Of a stretch of DNA of 64,000 nt, positions 20,001 through 30,600 are shown piece after piece. The notes beneath the pieces were generated by a model. That model had not been told where the DNA came from, searched no databases, and saw only the letters and a program-made list of their open reading frames with translations. The DNA is from Meira nashicola (Eukaryota; Basidiomycota; Exobasidiomycetes; Exobasidiales; Brachybasidiaceae): assembly GCA_001600355.1 (NCBI GenBank), contig BCJU01000001.1:2749178-2813177 (forward strand). The letters run 5' to 3'. Each line of letters begins with the position of its first letter. The first letter of the stretch is position 1. A program made the translations under genes and the position numbers.

Positions 20001-20903
20001 ATGCCTGCGATCACAAGTAATCAAGAGGACATCGAAGTTCTCATTACTGGATTCGGCAGGTTTGGAAAGGTCGAAGAGAATCCATCTTGGTTATGTGCGG
20101 ACGGATTACATGGTCTTGAATTAGAAACAAATGATAAGAAAAAAGTTTATATTCAAACAATACAAACTTCTGTTGCTTATTCACATCTGTTAGACTTAAT
20201 TCCACGCATACATGGATCTAAACCAAGTTCACCTGAAGCAAAGATCTTTTATGATACAGAGAGCGTACGATTTGATCCAAAGACTGGCTTGGGACCGCAA
20301 GGTAATGGCTCACCTTTTCCAGAAGGATATCGAGATATAATTATACCCAAGAAAGGATTTTTTGATCATGTGATACATATTGGAGTTGGTTATCCAGATC
20401 TGGTACAAATAGAGACTGGAGGACATAAAAGAGGATACCAAATGCTTGATGTGAAAAAGGAGAAAGCACCAATAGCAACTGATCAAACAAGTACGTACAG
20501 ACGAGAACCCAAACTAACACCAGCTGAAGAGAGGGAAAGGGAAAATATGCAAAGCGAAACGACGAATGGTCATTCTTCCGATCCAATTCGAGGTTTTGGA
20601 AAAGGATATGAGCAATTCCCCGATGAGATGTTTACGCAAAATGACGTACCTGCACTTATCGAATGGCTACAAAAGGAGAAACATCATAAATACGTTCAAC
20701 AATCTAAAGACGCAGGCCGATTTTTGTGCGATTACATCTCCTATGCCTCTTTTTGCGAAGCAGAGCGAGCAGGAAAGGGTACAAAGGTTCAGTTCATTCA
20801 TGTCCCACCACTCGACACCCCCTATTCCCTACAAGAATTGCAAAGTATCATCAAAGACGCAGTCTGCTGGATAACGTCACAAAAAGGGAAAGATAAAGTG
20901 TAA
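20001..20903 (+). CDS. Pyroglutamyl-peptidase I-like cysteine peptidase (family C15)
   Basis: Probably removes N-terminal pyroglutamate from peptides in the cytosol. The 300-residue protein begins with the C15 motif VLITGFGRFG (residues 12-21). The expected catalytic residues are present: Glu138 in QIETGGHKRGY, Cys243 in GRFLCDYISY and His267 in FIHVPP. The Cys-His spacing of 24 equals that of bacterial Pcp (C144/H168). Between Glu and Cys there is an insert of about 40 extra charged residues compared with the bacterial enzyme, and the whole protein is about 85 residues longer than bacterial Pcp. The start ATG at 20001 is close to the family motif. It is divergent from the LRR-like gene, over 252 bp carrying a TTGCGCCCGCCC block near 19886. 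Confidence 0.85.
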   Translation: MPAITSNQEDIEVLITGFGRFGKVEENPSWLCADGLHGLELETNDKKKVYIQTIQTSVAYSHLLDLIPRIHGSKPSSPEAKIFYDTESVRFDPKTGLGPQGNGSPFPEGYRDIIIPKKGFFDHVIHIGVGYPDLVQIETGGHKRGYQMLDVKKEKAPIATDQTSTYRREPKLTPAEERERENMQSETTNGHSSDPIRGFGKGYEQFPDEMFTQNDVPALIEWLQKEKHHKYVQQSKDAGRFLCDYISYASFCEAERAGKGTKVQFIHVPPLDTPYSLQELQSIIKDAVCWITSQKGKDKV

Positions 20904-21017
20904 TTTTACTTTTATTCATTGATCAAAATGATGCACTACATTCTTATCTCGAAAGCGATCGAATTTTATTTTCTCATTTTTCAATTCTTGCGGCTTTAGC
21001 ATTGCCCCCTTCTGCCA

Positions 21018-21989
21018 TTAGAGAACAAAGGGAAAGATCGCAGTACGCTTCCTTGGGTAGTCTTTGAACTCCTTACGATAATTCTTATGTTTCTTTAATG
21101 CCCATAACACCATTTGAACACTGCTAACCAAGGTGAACAATGCAGCAGCAGGATTGAGCGTCAAGATGGTGAAAGCAATCCAAACCACATGCTCGAAGAA
21201 GTAGTTGGGACAGCTAATAAATTCGAACAAACCTCCTCTTGGAATGTTTCTCTCTTTTGTTCCGGGTCTACGTAAGTTACGCAAAACTTGATGAGCCCAA
21301 CCAGTGCCCAATTGGCCTAATAGGAAGATAGCCGAAAATACTGCCAAGAAGACGGGGTTATCTTGTATTGTACCTTGAACTGCCTTTTGACTGTAATAAG
21401 GCGAATACACACCACCGGCTAGAAGGACACCTGAAAGAATCCAATAATGGAATGAGTTCTTAAAGATGTTGAATTGTGGCATGGTAGCATTACTGAATCT
21501 ATGCACGAACAAAGTTTCATATTCACGCTTGAGATAATGAATTAAAACTAATCCCAAAGCTACTTGTTGCATAGTGGAATGTTCGAATTTCGTACGCCAT
21601 AATGTTGGAGCGAATTGATAGATAAGTGGATGAATGAAAAGAGGTCCGAAATATTCTGTCAAAAAGACTGTTTTCCATGCAACTTGTGGTCCTAAATCTT
21701 TTACGTAAATCGTATCACCAGTTTTAATCGATTCTTGCGTTAAAGTTTTGCTATCATCCAATAAAGCACGTTTATCTTCCGTTGTTAATCTTTGTCTATC
21801 ACTCGTGAAACCTCTTTTGAGTTGAACGATTGCCTTTTTCACGTCGGAAATCGTTGCATCTGAAGAAAGTTGAATAGTTTTGGGAAACGTACCAGACTTT
21901 TCTGAATTGAATGGTGTTTTACCATCAGGTTGTTTGCCTCCACTACTGCGTTTAGCGATGGTGAGCTCAATCACTTTGCGAGAAGCCAT
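21018..21989 (-). CDS. TSC13: Very-long-chain trans-2,3-enoyl-CoA reductase
   Basis: Last step of the ER fatty-acid elongation cycle, NADPH-dependent reduction of trans-2-enoyl-CoA, feeding sphingolipid synthesis. The 323-residue protein has an N-terminal ubiquitin-like region (1-90, DATISDVKKAIVQLKRGFT). The membrane-embedded steroid-reductase fold follows, with TVFLTEYFGPLFIHPLIYQF near 112, HYLKREYETLFVHRFS near 155 and the C-terminal core GGLFEFISCPNYFFEHVVWI. That core carries the Tyr expected at the active site. It ends with a basic RKRTAIFPFVL. The length fits the family (yeast Tsc13 is 310). It is convergent with the C15 peptidase gene, 114 bp apart. Confidence 0.95.
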   Translation of the reverse strand: MASRKVIELTIAKRSSGGKQPDGKTPFNSEKSGTFPKTIQLSSDATISDVKKAIVQLKRGFTSDRQRLTTEDKRALLDDSKTLTQESIKTGDTIYVKDLGPQVAWKTVFLTEYFGPLFIHPLIYQFAPTLWRTKFEHSTMQQVALGLVLIHYLKREYETLFVHRFSNATMPQFNIFKNSFHYWILSGVLLAGGVYSPYYSQKAVQGTIQDNPVFLAVFSAIFLLGQLGTGWAHQVLRNLRRPGTKERNIPRGGLFEFISCPNYFFEHVVWIAFTILTLNPAAALFTLVSSVQMVLWALKKHKNYRKEFKDYPRKRTAIFPFVL

Positions 21990-22314
21990 CTTTGTTGAAG
22001 GTCAAAGTACAGGGCGTTTTATGTACAGAGATTGACTTGATGGACGGGAAGAAAAAGAGAAGTTAAAGCCTTTCTTCCCTTGTTGCATTTACTTGACCCT
22101 TCTTGTAAATGTTGGTCAGCCTTTTCTGACCGGAAATGGGAAAAGTGTTGGTTAACTACGCGAATCTGCATGCAAGCGCTGCGCCCGCAAAAAAGGTCAA
22201 TGCATGTTAAAAACGCGGAAAACGGACGAGACATTTTTTGGAATTTCTAGTTTTTCTGGATCTTATATTTAAAAAGTGTTGTTCGCATTTATCCACCTGC
22301 ATATACGTACAAAA
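21990..22314. promoter_or_regulatory. Divergent TSC13/RKM4 promoter with GCGCTGCGCCC motif
   Basis: A 325-bp region. The 11-mer GCGCTGCGCCC at 22176-22186 recurs exactly at 38847-38857, in another divergent promoter. No coding signal is visible. Confidence 0.45.
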
Positions 22315-24096
22315 ATGTCATGCAATGATAAAATCATTCGTCAATCTTCATCATCGCTAGAAGGTTGTAATGAACATCAGACATCTTTCTTGAGATGGTT
22401 TCATGAATCGGGAGGATGGCTTAATCCAAAATGTCGCTTAGTCGATTACGAAACGATGGGAACCGGTATGGTGGCTGCAGAAACGATCGAGGATGATGAA
22501 GTTTTGTTCTCTATACCTCGTCACTCTCTTTTGAACATCCAAAATAGCTCTTTAAGTGTATTTTGCAAAGAATATGATGGTCATGAAAAAGATTCGATCG
22601 CAATGGAAACGTCTGCAGCCCCATCAAGCTGTCTAAAATGGGATGATGTTAATGTCGGCTGGCAGGGATTAATGATGACAATGATGTGGGAACACTTTCG
22701 ATCGACAGAGGAAGGTAGGAATGCATTCGAAGCCTTCTGTGAAGAAAACAAGGAATGGATAGCTGCTTTCTCTGCGGAAGATCACGATATGCAAAGCGAA
22801 AATGAAAGTGCAATCATTCGTAAAGCTCGAACACAAATGAGCTGGGGACCATACCTGAGCATTCTTCCAAGTTCCTTCGATACACCAATGTTTTGGACCG
22901 ATTCAGAAGTAGAAGAATTAAAAGGCACCAGTATACCAAACAAGATTGGTAAGGAAGAAGCAACTGCAGGCTACGTCGAGAAAGTACGACCCTATATTGA
23001 ACAACACGCAAAAATCTTTCTCGGAACGTTGGCAAACGAAGCAGGTGCATTAGAAAAATATTATTCATTGGAACAATTTCATATAATGGGAAGCAGAATA
23101 TTGAGTCGTTCATTTCACGTAAAAAATGGAAAAAACAAAGATGATAGAGGAAATGGAGATAGATCAGGCGAAGGCGATGGTGAAAATGGCGAAGGAGATG
23201 ATTCTTCTGACGATTCGGATGAAGAGGGTGCCGAAGAGGATGAATCTATTGACAATATTTCAATGATTCCTATGGCTGATATGTTGAATGCACGTTATGA
23301 ATGCGATAATGCTCACCTTTTCTACAAAATGGAAACGTTAGAAATGCATGCAACCAAGAAAATAGAGCCAGGAAAACAAATTTGGAACACGTATGGTGAG
23401 CCACCATCAGGTGATCTCTTACGTCGTTATGGATACGTAGATCTTGCCAATCCATGTGATATTGTAGAAGTACCTGTCGAATCACTCATTGCTGCTCGTT
23501 TATTGCTTCCAAATTCACCTTCAAAGGAATCATTACTAGCAAGAGTAGCATGGGCTTGTTCGTTGGGAATGGATGAAGTATCACCTCTCAGTTATCCTTT
23601 CCCTCTTTCTTCTGAACCTCCCTATCGACCTGATCCATCAGGTCTTACAAAATGTGATTATCGTGAAGCAGCTATGGGCTTACCGGATGATCTTCTCGTA
23701 CTCGCACGAGCTTTATGTTTGACGGAAGAGAATTATGCCAAAGCAGAGGCAAAAGACAGGATACCGAATCCTAAAATTGATGCTGTGGAGCATCATGGAA
23801 ATGGTCAAGAGGTAAGTGTTACTCAGATATTACTCAAAGCACTCGAAGAACGCAAAAAGGATTATTCCACTTCGATCGAAGAAGATGAGCAATTGCTCTA
23901 TCCCGCTTCAGGTCAAACAAATCAATTGAGCTTAAATCATCGAAATGCGATAACGGTGCGTTTAAGTGAAAAATATATTTTGGTCGAAACTGAAAAAATG
24001 GTTCAGGCAATTGCAGAACTACTTACAATAAAACGTAGGGCGAATTCGCAAGGAAGTGGCTCAAATGGGCAGCACAAAAAGGCAAGAAAAGCATAA
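22315..24096 (+). CDS. RKM4: SET-domain protein lysine methyltransferase, Rkm4/SETD6-like
   Basis: Probable S-adenosylmethionine-dependent lysine methyltransferase; Rkm4 in yeast methylates ribosomal protein L42. The 593-residue protein starts at the first in-frame ATG (22315; upstream in-frame codons have no ATG). The split SET domain begins near residue 30 (FLRWFHESGGWLNPK, MGTGMVAAETI). The C-terminal SET half has MIPMADMLNARYECDNAHLF and the catalytic-Tyr motif IWNTYGEPPSGDLLRRYGYV. An acidic insert of about 35 residues (Asp/Glu/Gly/Ser, near 275-315) sits just before MIPMADMLN. A Rubisco-LSMT-type substrate-binding domain follows, and then a basic tail RKARKA. It is convergent with the MMSDH gene, 92 bp apart. 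Confidence 0.85.
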   Translation: MSCNDKIIRQSSSSLEGCNEHQTSFLRWFHESGGWLNPKCRLVDYETMGTGMVAAETIEDDEVLFSIPRHSLLNIQNSSLSVFCKEYDGHEKDSIAMETSAAPSSCLKWDDVNVGWQGLMMTMMWEHFRSTEEGRNAFEAFCEENKEWIAAFSAEDHDMQSENESAIIRKARTQMSWGPYLSILPSSFDTPMFWTDSEVEELKGTSIPNKIGKEEATAGYVEKVRPYIEQHAKIFLGTLANEAGALEKYYSLEQFHIMGSRILSRSFHVKNGKNKDDRGNGDRSGEGDGENGEGDDSSDDSDEEGAEEDESIDNISMIPMADMLNARYECDNAHLFYKMETLEMHATKKIEPGKQIWNTYGEPPSGDLLRRYGYVDLANPCDIVEVPVESLIAARLLLPNSPSKESLLARVAWACSLGMDEVSPLSYPFPLSSEPPYRPDPSGLTKCDYREAAMGLPDDLLVLARALCLTEENYAKAEAKDRIPNPKIDAVEHHGNGQEVSVTQILLKALEERKKDYSTSIEEDEQLLYPASGQTNQLSLNHRNAITVRLSEKYILVETEKMVQAIAELLTIKRRANSQGSGSNGQHKKARKA

Positions 24097-24188
24097 AGAT
24101 TGTATTCCGATCACATCATTTGATACTATATACATTATTTCACTGGTTGCATTAATCACATGTTGAACTGCATTACAGTCTGGATTGT

Positions 24189-25844
24189 CTAGCTCATTGT
24201 AGGCATATTAACCGATGCTCTGGAATTCGTTGCATCTTCGCTCTTCCATAGACTGGTAATTGTCTTGTTTTGTGTGTAAAAGCTCAAAGCATGACGACCG
24301 TAGAATCCATGTTCTCCCAAAACGCTTCCTTTATTACCTGACCAAGAGAACATTGGCAATGGTACAGGGACGGGTACATTAACACCAATTTGACCAACGT
24401 TAATATCTTTCTCAAATTTGCGTGCTGTTGCTCCGTTGGTGGTAAAGATGGCTGATCCGTTTCCGTATTTGTTTGCGTTGATCAATTCGATAGCATCTTC
24501 CAAAGTCTTTACCTTTACCACTACAAGTGTCGGACCAAAGATTTCTTGATCGTAAGCTTGCATACCTGGGCCTGCTTCCACGATTGAGGGACCAACAAAG
24601 TTGCCATTAGGGAAATCAGCATTCTTAAATCCACGTCCATCTAGTAAAATTTTTCCACCTTCTTGTTCTACGCTTCCGGTCAAAGCGATTACACGTTCAC
24701 GAGCTGTAGGTGAAATCAGAGGTCCTAAATCAGCTCCTTCTTCAAATCCACTGGAAACTTTAAGACCTTTTGCACGCTGAACGAGATCATCAATCCATTT
24801 ATCCGTTTCACCAACTGCTACAACCACGCTCAAAGCCATACAACGTTGTCCTGCTGCACCAAAAGCAGCACCAGCAATGCTATTCAATGCAGTTTGACGA
24901 TTAGCATCGGGCATGAGAATTGCATGATTTTTGGCACCAAGGTTGGCAATAACACGTTTGCCGTTTGAGGTACCTCTGTGATAGATATGTGAACCTGCTT
25001 TATCTGAACCAACAAAAGTGATTGCTTTAATTCTTGGATCATCACAGATTGCATTTACAGTATCCACTGCCCCATTGACAACATTTACTACACCTTTTGG
25101 CATTCCAGCACGTTCACATAATTCAGCAATGATCATTGAAGCTCCTGGATCACGTTCTGAAGGTTTGAGAATTAACGTATTACCAGTAACGGTGGCCATT
25201 GGGATTGTCCAAAGAGGAATCATTGCAGGGAAATTAAAAGGTGCAATGCTTGCAGTCACTCCAAGGGGTTCTTTTCGTACATAAGTATCCATTTCTTTCG
25301 CTACTTCCATACGATCTTCCATCATTGTTGATGTGATTCCACATGCAGTTTCAACGACTTGTAAACCACGCAAAACATCACCTTTTGCATCTCCAAAAGT
25401 TTTACCTTGTTCTAGCGTGATACTGTTTGCGATATCATCCATATGATGACGAATTAACGCTTGTAATTTCAACATGACTGCTTGACGTCCTAATAAACTT
25501 GTTTCACGCCAAGCAGGAAATGCTTTTTCAGAAGAAGTGACTGCAGCATCAAATTCAGCTGAAGTTGATTTAGGAACTTTTGTCAAGATTGTTTGAGTAG
25601 CAGGATCGTGTAAATCGATCCATTGATCTGTTTTTGATTCAACGAATTGACCATCAACGTAATTGCTCGTCTTACCTCCTAAAGTTTTTGTTCCGCGCCA
25701 TTTACTTTCAACATCTTTTGCCCTTGCACTTGCAATTTGACCTAGCGAAGATGAACGAAGAGCGGTACTATGAATTGATCGTCTTCCATTTCCTAAGATG
25801 GTTGAACGGGATGCTGCTGCACTACGTAAAGATATAGACAACAT
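24189..25844 (-). CDS. Methylmalonate-semialdehyde dehydrogenase (acylating), mitochondrial
   Basis: CoA-dependent aldehyde dehydrogenase of valine and pyrimidine catabolism, converting methylmalonate or malonate semialdehyde to propionyl- or acetyl-CoA. The 551-residue protein starts at ATG 25844; eleven upstream in-frame codons lack an ATG. The N-terminus is an Arg/Ser-rich mitochondrial presequence ([28 protein letters not shown]). Family marks include [37 protein letters not shown] and the nucleophile Cys near 335 in [11 protein letters not shown]. The C-terminal [16 protein letters not shown] and [16 protein letters not shown] are typical of ALDH6. The catalytic set looks intact. It is divergent from the NSRP1-like gene. 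Confidence 0.95.
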   Translation of the reverse strand: MLSISLRSAAASRSTILGNGRRSIHSTALRSSSLGQIASARAKDVESKWRGTKTLGGKTSNYVDGQFVESKTDQWIDLHDPATQTILTKVPKSTSAEFDAAVTSSEKAFPAWRETSLLGRQAVMLKLQALIRHHMDDIANSITLEQGKTFGDAKGDVLRGLQVVETACGITSTMMEDRMEVAKEMDTYVRKEPLGVTASIAPFNFPAMIPLWTIPMATVTGNTLILKPSERDPGASMIIAELCERAGMPKGVVNVVNGAVDTVNAICDDPRIKAITFVGSDKAGSHIYHRGTSNGKRVIANLGAKNHAILMPDANRQTALNSIAGAAFGAAGQRCMALSVVVAVGETDKWIDDLVQRAKGLKVSSGFEEGADLGPLISPTARERVIALTGSVEQEGGKILLDGRGFKNADFPNGNFVGPSIVEAGPGMQAYDQEIFGPTLVVVKVKTLEDAIELINANKYGNGSAIFTTNGATARKFEKDINVGQIGVNVPVPVPLPMFSWSGNKGSVLGEHGFYGRHALSFYTQNKTITSLWKSEDATNSRASVNMPTMS

Positions 25845-26224
25845 CTTTGAAGCACTTTCTACAAGAGTATATGACAAGGAAGTGATTGTTACAAGGAAGA
25901 TGAGTATATCTGTATGTACGGCTTCTCATTCTTCTTTCTTTTGCCGGTTCTAAACTGCCTAAAATCGGCAATTGATCTCTCTGTGCGGAAGATCCAAGGT
26001 TATTGATACCCTTCCCCGCATACATTCTGGAGATACGTACCCTGGCGCGCAGCGCAGAGCAACGCAATTCAAAATCGCACCCTTTCGGGCCCGCGGGTAA
26101 TTACCCATCTAGTGTTGCACTTCATATTTTTTCCAAAATCCGCTTCAGCCAATTAGACTATTTTCTGGGAGGATTTGGTGGAGTACCACCACTCGTCTGG
26201 AGAAGAGCGAATTATCACGAATTG
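25845..26224. promoter_or_regulatory. Divergent MMSDH/NSRP1 promoter with stacked palindromes
   Basis: A GC-rich island occurs at 26043-26106 within AT-rich DNA. It holds GCGCGCAGCGC (26045-26055), GGGCCCGCGGG and the perfect 12-bp palindrome GGGTAATTACCC (26095-26106), which overlaps CGGGTAA, the complement of the yeast Reb1 core TTACCCG. An in-frame open stretch runs through this DNA but has no ATG before 26225. Confidence 0.45.
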
Positions 26225-27385
26225 ATGATGTCGCAAAATGGAAAGATGAAAATATCTTTAGGTGGTTTTCAAAAGCCACTATCAGGAATTGGAATGGGAA
26301 AGACGACAAATCATTCACAATTATCAAAAAAACTTGATGCTTTCGGGGGAGATGAGGATGAAGAAGAAGAAGTAGCACCTTTTGCATCTTCTTCAAAAAA
26401 GAATACGCCCAGCCTGGTAGCTGGATCAGCGCCATCCTCAAGAGCATCACGAGCAAGAGAAGAAGCAGCACTATCAATTGATTCAAATATATTCGATTAT
26501 GATGGCGTGTATGATTCAATGAAAGAAGGACAAAGATCAGTTCAAGCGAAGAATGAAGAAGAAAATAAAAAGCGTGATCCTAAATATATGTCAGCTTCTT
26601 TTGCTGCTTCAGAACAAAGAAAGATTGATAGACAAAGAGCGGAAGCGAAAAAGATTCAACGAGAACGTGAGCAAGAAGGAGATTTATATGAAAACACAGA
26701 AGCATTCGTAACTGATGCATATAAACAACAAATGGAAGAAATACGAAAAGCAGAAGAGGAAGAAAAGATGAATGAAAAATATACAAGGCAAAAGAATAAA
26801 GGTGCAGCAAGCTTTTATAAAGATATGTTGAGTGAACAAGATCGAGCTCATCAAGCTGCAGTAGAAGCAAGTAATTCTTCCAAAAAAGGCAAAGATTCAG
26901 AATCAAAAGAAGAAATAATTGATGACAGTGAAAGTCGAAGAAAAGCAAGAATTCAAGAAGCCAGAGAAAAAGGTTTAGACGTTCAAATTAATGATGAAAA
27001 TGAAGTGGTAGACGAACGAAGTTTATTGAGTGCCGGTCTAAATACATTTTCGAGTCAGAAGAAAAGACAAAAGATAGAATCAGATGTGGAAAGAAGACGT
27101 CTTCCTGACAACAATTATTCCGATGACTATCATCATTCTCGTCGCAAGTTACCCGAAATACATGATGTTCGTCAAGCACAACGTGAACGCCAATCTAGAA
27201 AGATTGAAGAACAGATGTTAGCACTTCAAAGAGAACGTGAGGAAGAAGAACGCAAACAAGAAGCTGAAAAGAAAAAGGCTGTCATTGGACAAAAGAGAAA
27301 TGATCTCAGTCGTATAGAGATGGCACGTCAACGAGCATTGGAAAGACGCAAGAACAGACAAGAGGAACAAGAAGCAAAGGAATGA
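26225..27385 (+). CDS. Nuclear speckle splicing regulatory protein 1-like (NSRP1/CCDC55 domain)
   Basis: Probable pre-mRNA splicing regulator. The protein has 386 residues from the first ATG at 26225; the ATG at 26228 or 26246 (MKISLGGFQKP) is also possible. The NSRP1 domain spans about 90-205, with FDYDGVYDSMKEGQRS near 90, DPKYMSASFAASEQRKIDRQ near 115, YENTEAFVTDAYKQQM and KGAASFYKDMLSEQD. The remainder is a long charged helix or coiled coil rich in Glu/Arg/Lys, ending in an ERRKNRQEEQEAKE tail. The open frame continues upstream to 26003 without an ATG through the GC-rich promoter island, so I exclude that extension. It is convergent with the PPR gene, 247 bp apart. Confidence 0.82.
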   Translation: MMSQNGKMKISLGGFQKPLSGIGMGKTTNHSQLSKKLDAFGGDEDEEEEVAPFASSSKKNTPSLVAGSAPSSRASRAREEAALSIDSNIFDYDGVYDSMKEGQRSVQAKNEEENKKRDPKYMSASFAASEQRKIDRQRAEAKKIQREREQEGDLYENTEAFVTDAYKQQMEEIRKAEEEEKMNEKYTRQKNKGAASFYKDMLSEQDRAHQAAVEASNSSKKGKDSESKEEIIDDSESRRKARIQEAREKGLDVQINDENEVVDERSLLSAGLNTFSSQKKRQKIESDVERRRLPDNNYSDDYHHSRRKLPEIHDVRQAQRERQSRKIEEQMLALQREREEEERKQEAEKKKAVIGQKRNDLSRIEMARQRALERRKNRQEEQEAKE

Positions 27386-27632
27386 ATGTGTACAAAGTAA
27401 GCACATAACGTGTTGTATTCTATGTATTGCTAATGTATCAATAGATCAATCTTTAATCAGACAATTTTGCTTTTTTTCTGTAATGATTAATTGCAATAAA
27501 ATTACATGATTGAAAACTAAGAAAAGTTTGAGTGGTGTGTTGTTTGCTATAAAAGCGTGCTGTACATTATGGTATAAATTTATGCTTACATATATTGAAA
27601 AGTCGTCCAATCGATATTTATTAACAATCAAT

Positions 27633-30600
27633 CTATCCAATTGAGGGTTGTTGTTCTGTCGATTGAGTTAATGATGCTACATCTGAGATCAAAAGAGAAG
27701 ATGCTTTCGTGATAATAGCAGGTGGATAACCACGTTCTTTCATACGTTCTAACAAGACGTTCGCATTCTCCTTGTTACCATATTGCATTTCCACTTTAAT
27801 CATTGCTTCAAACGTTGAAGGTTCACGAAGAACATTTTGGAAACCGTAAATTCCATTATCGGAGACGTGTGAGCCTTGTAATTTGGTATGAACACCGTTT
27901 GCGTGGTGATGACGATGATTAGGTGGATGGTTTCCAAAAGCTGCAACGCCCATTGGTGGATCGTGCATTTCTGCAAACAGACCACGAGCTTGATCTACAC
28001 CACCTTGACCAGATGCTAAACCTCTGATCATCAAATTGGCAAGATAAGCAGTAGGCTGGATACCTTCTTCTTGCATTTTGGCAAAATACATTTGCATAAG
28101 ATCGACTCTATTATGAGCTAAGAATACGTTTAAAAGAGCTTCGTAAGTAAGCGCATCGGGCAATCTGGACTTTGACCTTCGAGTTGCGACGTGATTCGGG
28201 ATAGAATCAAAAATTTCACTTGCTTTTTGCAAATCTTGACAATGTATACCATGAGCTGTAATAATCGATGCCCAATGTGCTCCTTCTACATTTACGTTTC
28301 GAGCGGCAATCAATCGTCCGAAAATCTCTTGCATTCCTGCGATATCAATCGGTTCAATCGTTCCGTAAGCATCCAAAAGAATCTTGTAGGTGTGCGAAGT
28401 TGGAGCTACATTATGTTGCAACATTTTATTATAGTATCCCATCGCCTTCGATCGATTAGGAAGCGAATGAACATAGAATTGAATCATCGTATTGAAAGGT
28501 GGCGCTTGAGGCTTGAAATGGCGGTCAGATTCCATGAGCGCATATAGTTCTTCAGCTTTTGTTTCTTCGCCAATGCGAGTACAACCATTCATCAACGCTC
28601 CATAGGTAACGCTAGATGGATTTAGTCCCCTTTGACGCATTTCATCAAACAATTGCATAGCTCTTTCTAGCTTTCTGGCCCTGCACAGCTTGCTGATAAC
28701 GGTATTATACAAAAACACATTCGGTTCGACACCTAGTCGTTGCGACTCTTGATATAATTCCTCAGCGATCATTGCATCATCCGTTGTATCACGCACGACG
28801 GCTACCAAAGCTGCATAAGCATTTGCCGTTGGAACATGACCAGCATTGATAAGTCTATGTCTATGATCCGAAGCAGCTTTTGCTTCACCCGCATGTGCCA
28901 ATCCTGTAATCATTTCATTTTCCAATAAAGACCAAGACCATTGTTGCCATTCAACATCGCCACCAAGGGATGCTACAATGTGACATCCAATAATGTATAA
29001 TTGTTGAACTCGATCTAATTTGCCATTTCTTCCTGCAGTAACCATCATTGCTCCGATCGATTTAATTGTGGGATACGTTCCAGATTCTGAAATGGACAAC
29101 ATTAATCTTTCATAAGCTCCATCTGGATCGGATTGTTGCGCTGCAGCGAATCTCGTTCCACGTGTGCCTGCATTCTGCACCACTAAATCAGAACAAAAGT
29201 CTTCGTCAATCAGCTGGATAGGTGGATATGCTTGTTGTGCTGCCAATTCGCCAACGCTAGAAGGAGGTGATGTGAAACCGTCCAGAATGCTTTCAAACGT
29301 TAATGTTGTTGTAGTATCCGATACTGCATCAGCATTACTGCTTCCGTCTGGAGATGCACTTTCTTCTGGCAATGATTGAGTGATTTGCTCAACTAAAGAA
29401 GCATCAATAGCCGTCAAGAGCGGTTTTGCATCTAACGGGTATTTACGTAATGCAACTGTGCCTAAATTGGCCAAATCTAATTCCTGAGCGATTTCCTTCG
29501 GAAGTTTGGCCAAATCTTGCAAAAGGTTAAGACATCCAGAATCTCTGTCAAAGCCAGCATTCTTGGCTATCTCATGCGAAGTGAATACATCAATCAGAGT
29601 AGACCAGTCTTTTGAATTAAATGGAAGGTCTTCCGGTGCGATTCGTCCTTTGACAATGCTGTACATTTCCACAACGCGATCGTTGAGGTATTCCGAGGTT
29701 AATGTTTGGCAAAGTGGCTTTATCGATGGAACGAGAATTTGCACAGAAGCGATGAGCATCTGAGCAGCGTATTGCTCTATTTCAGAAGCTTTCAATGATT
29801 TTTCTTGCACTAGAGTTTGTGAAGAGTGCGGATTGTCTCCCATCAGAAGCTTGAGCGTATCCTGAATCTTAAAGATCACGCTGGCAAGTTGATATTGGTC
29901 ATCTCTGGCAAAACGACTACGCACTTCTGGTAGAACTAGGTAATGATGAATGGCATATGTTAATACCGAAGCTGCATCTTGAAATCGCCTTAATTCAAAC
30001 AATGGTCGAATGACGTGATTCAAAATTGTTTTTGCAAAATCGCGGGAATGTTCGATCAACTCGGCGGAGAAAGTCACATCCTCGCCAGTCACATCGTTCA
30101 CTTGAGCATGTTGCAAGATCAGCTGCAAAGAATGATCCATATGAGTTGAAGCCAATTCCATACTGTTGTTGCGATAGAAATCTTCGAATATGCGACAATT
30201 TGCAAGTATGGCTTGTCTAACCGAGCCGAGAAGATACTCACGACTTTGTCCGTCCAATTTAGTGTCTCGATAGATATCGATTGATCCCGAAGCTAGGCGA
30301 TTCAACAGTTGGACTAGCGATAAATCCTTAATAGTTGCTTTGTTCGCTGCTGCCAAATTAAAGGGATACTTCAGAGTTGGCAAAGGTAACTGACGTGCAG
30401 CTCCAGGAGTATTGTTTACTTCAACGTGATTGGCTATAATCTTATTTAGCCACATCATCGCATCGTTATGATCACCTCTTTCAAACAGCTTCTTGAGAAC
30501 GGTCAAGGAAGTTGACGATGTTGGAAATGGAGCTGAAGCATCATTGAGCATTCTTTCGATCAGCTTAAAAGCGCCAGGAAGATCATTGCGATCAAAGTAA

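Noticed and set aside
26003..26224. In-frame extension of the NSRP1-like protein by 74 codons
   Set aside because: It has no ATG, runs through a GC-rich promoter island, and its sequence does not resemble the family.
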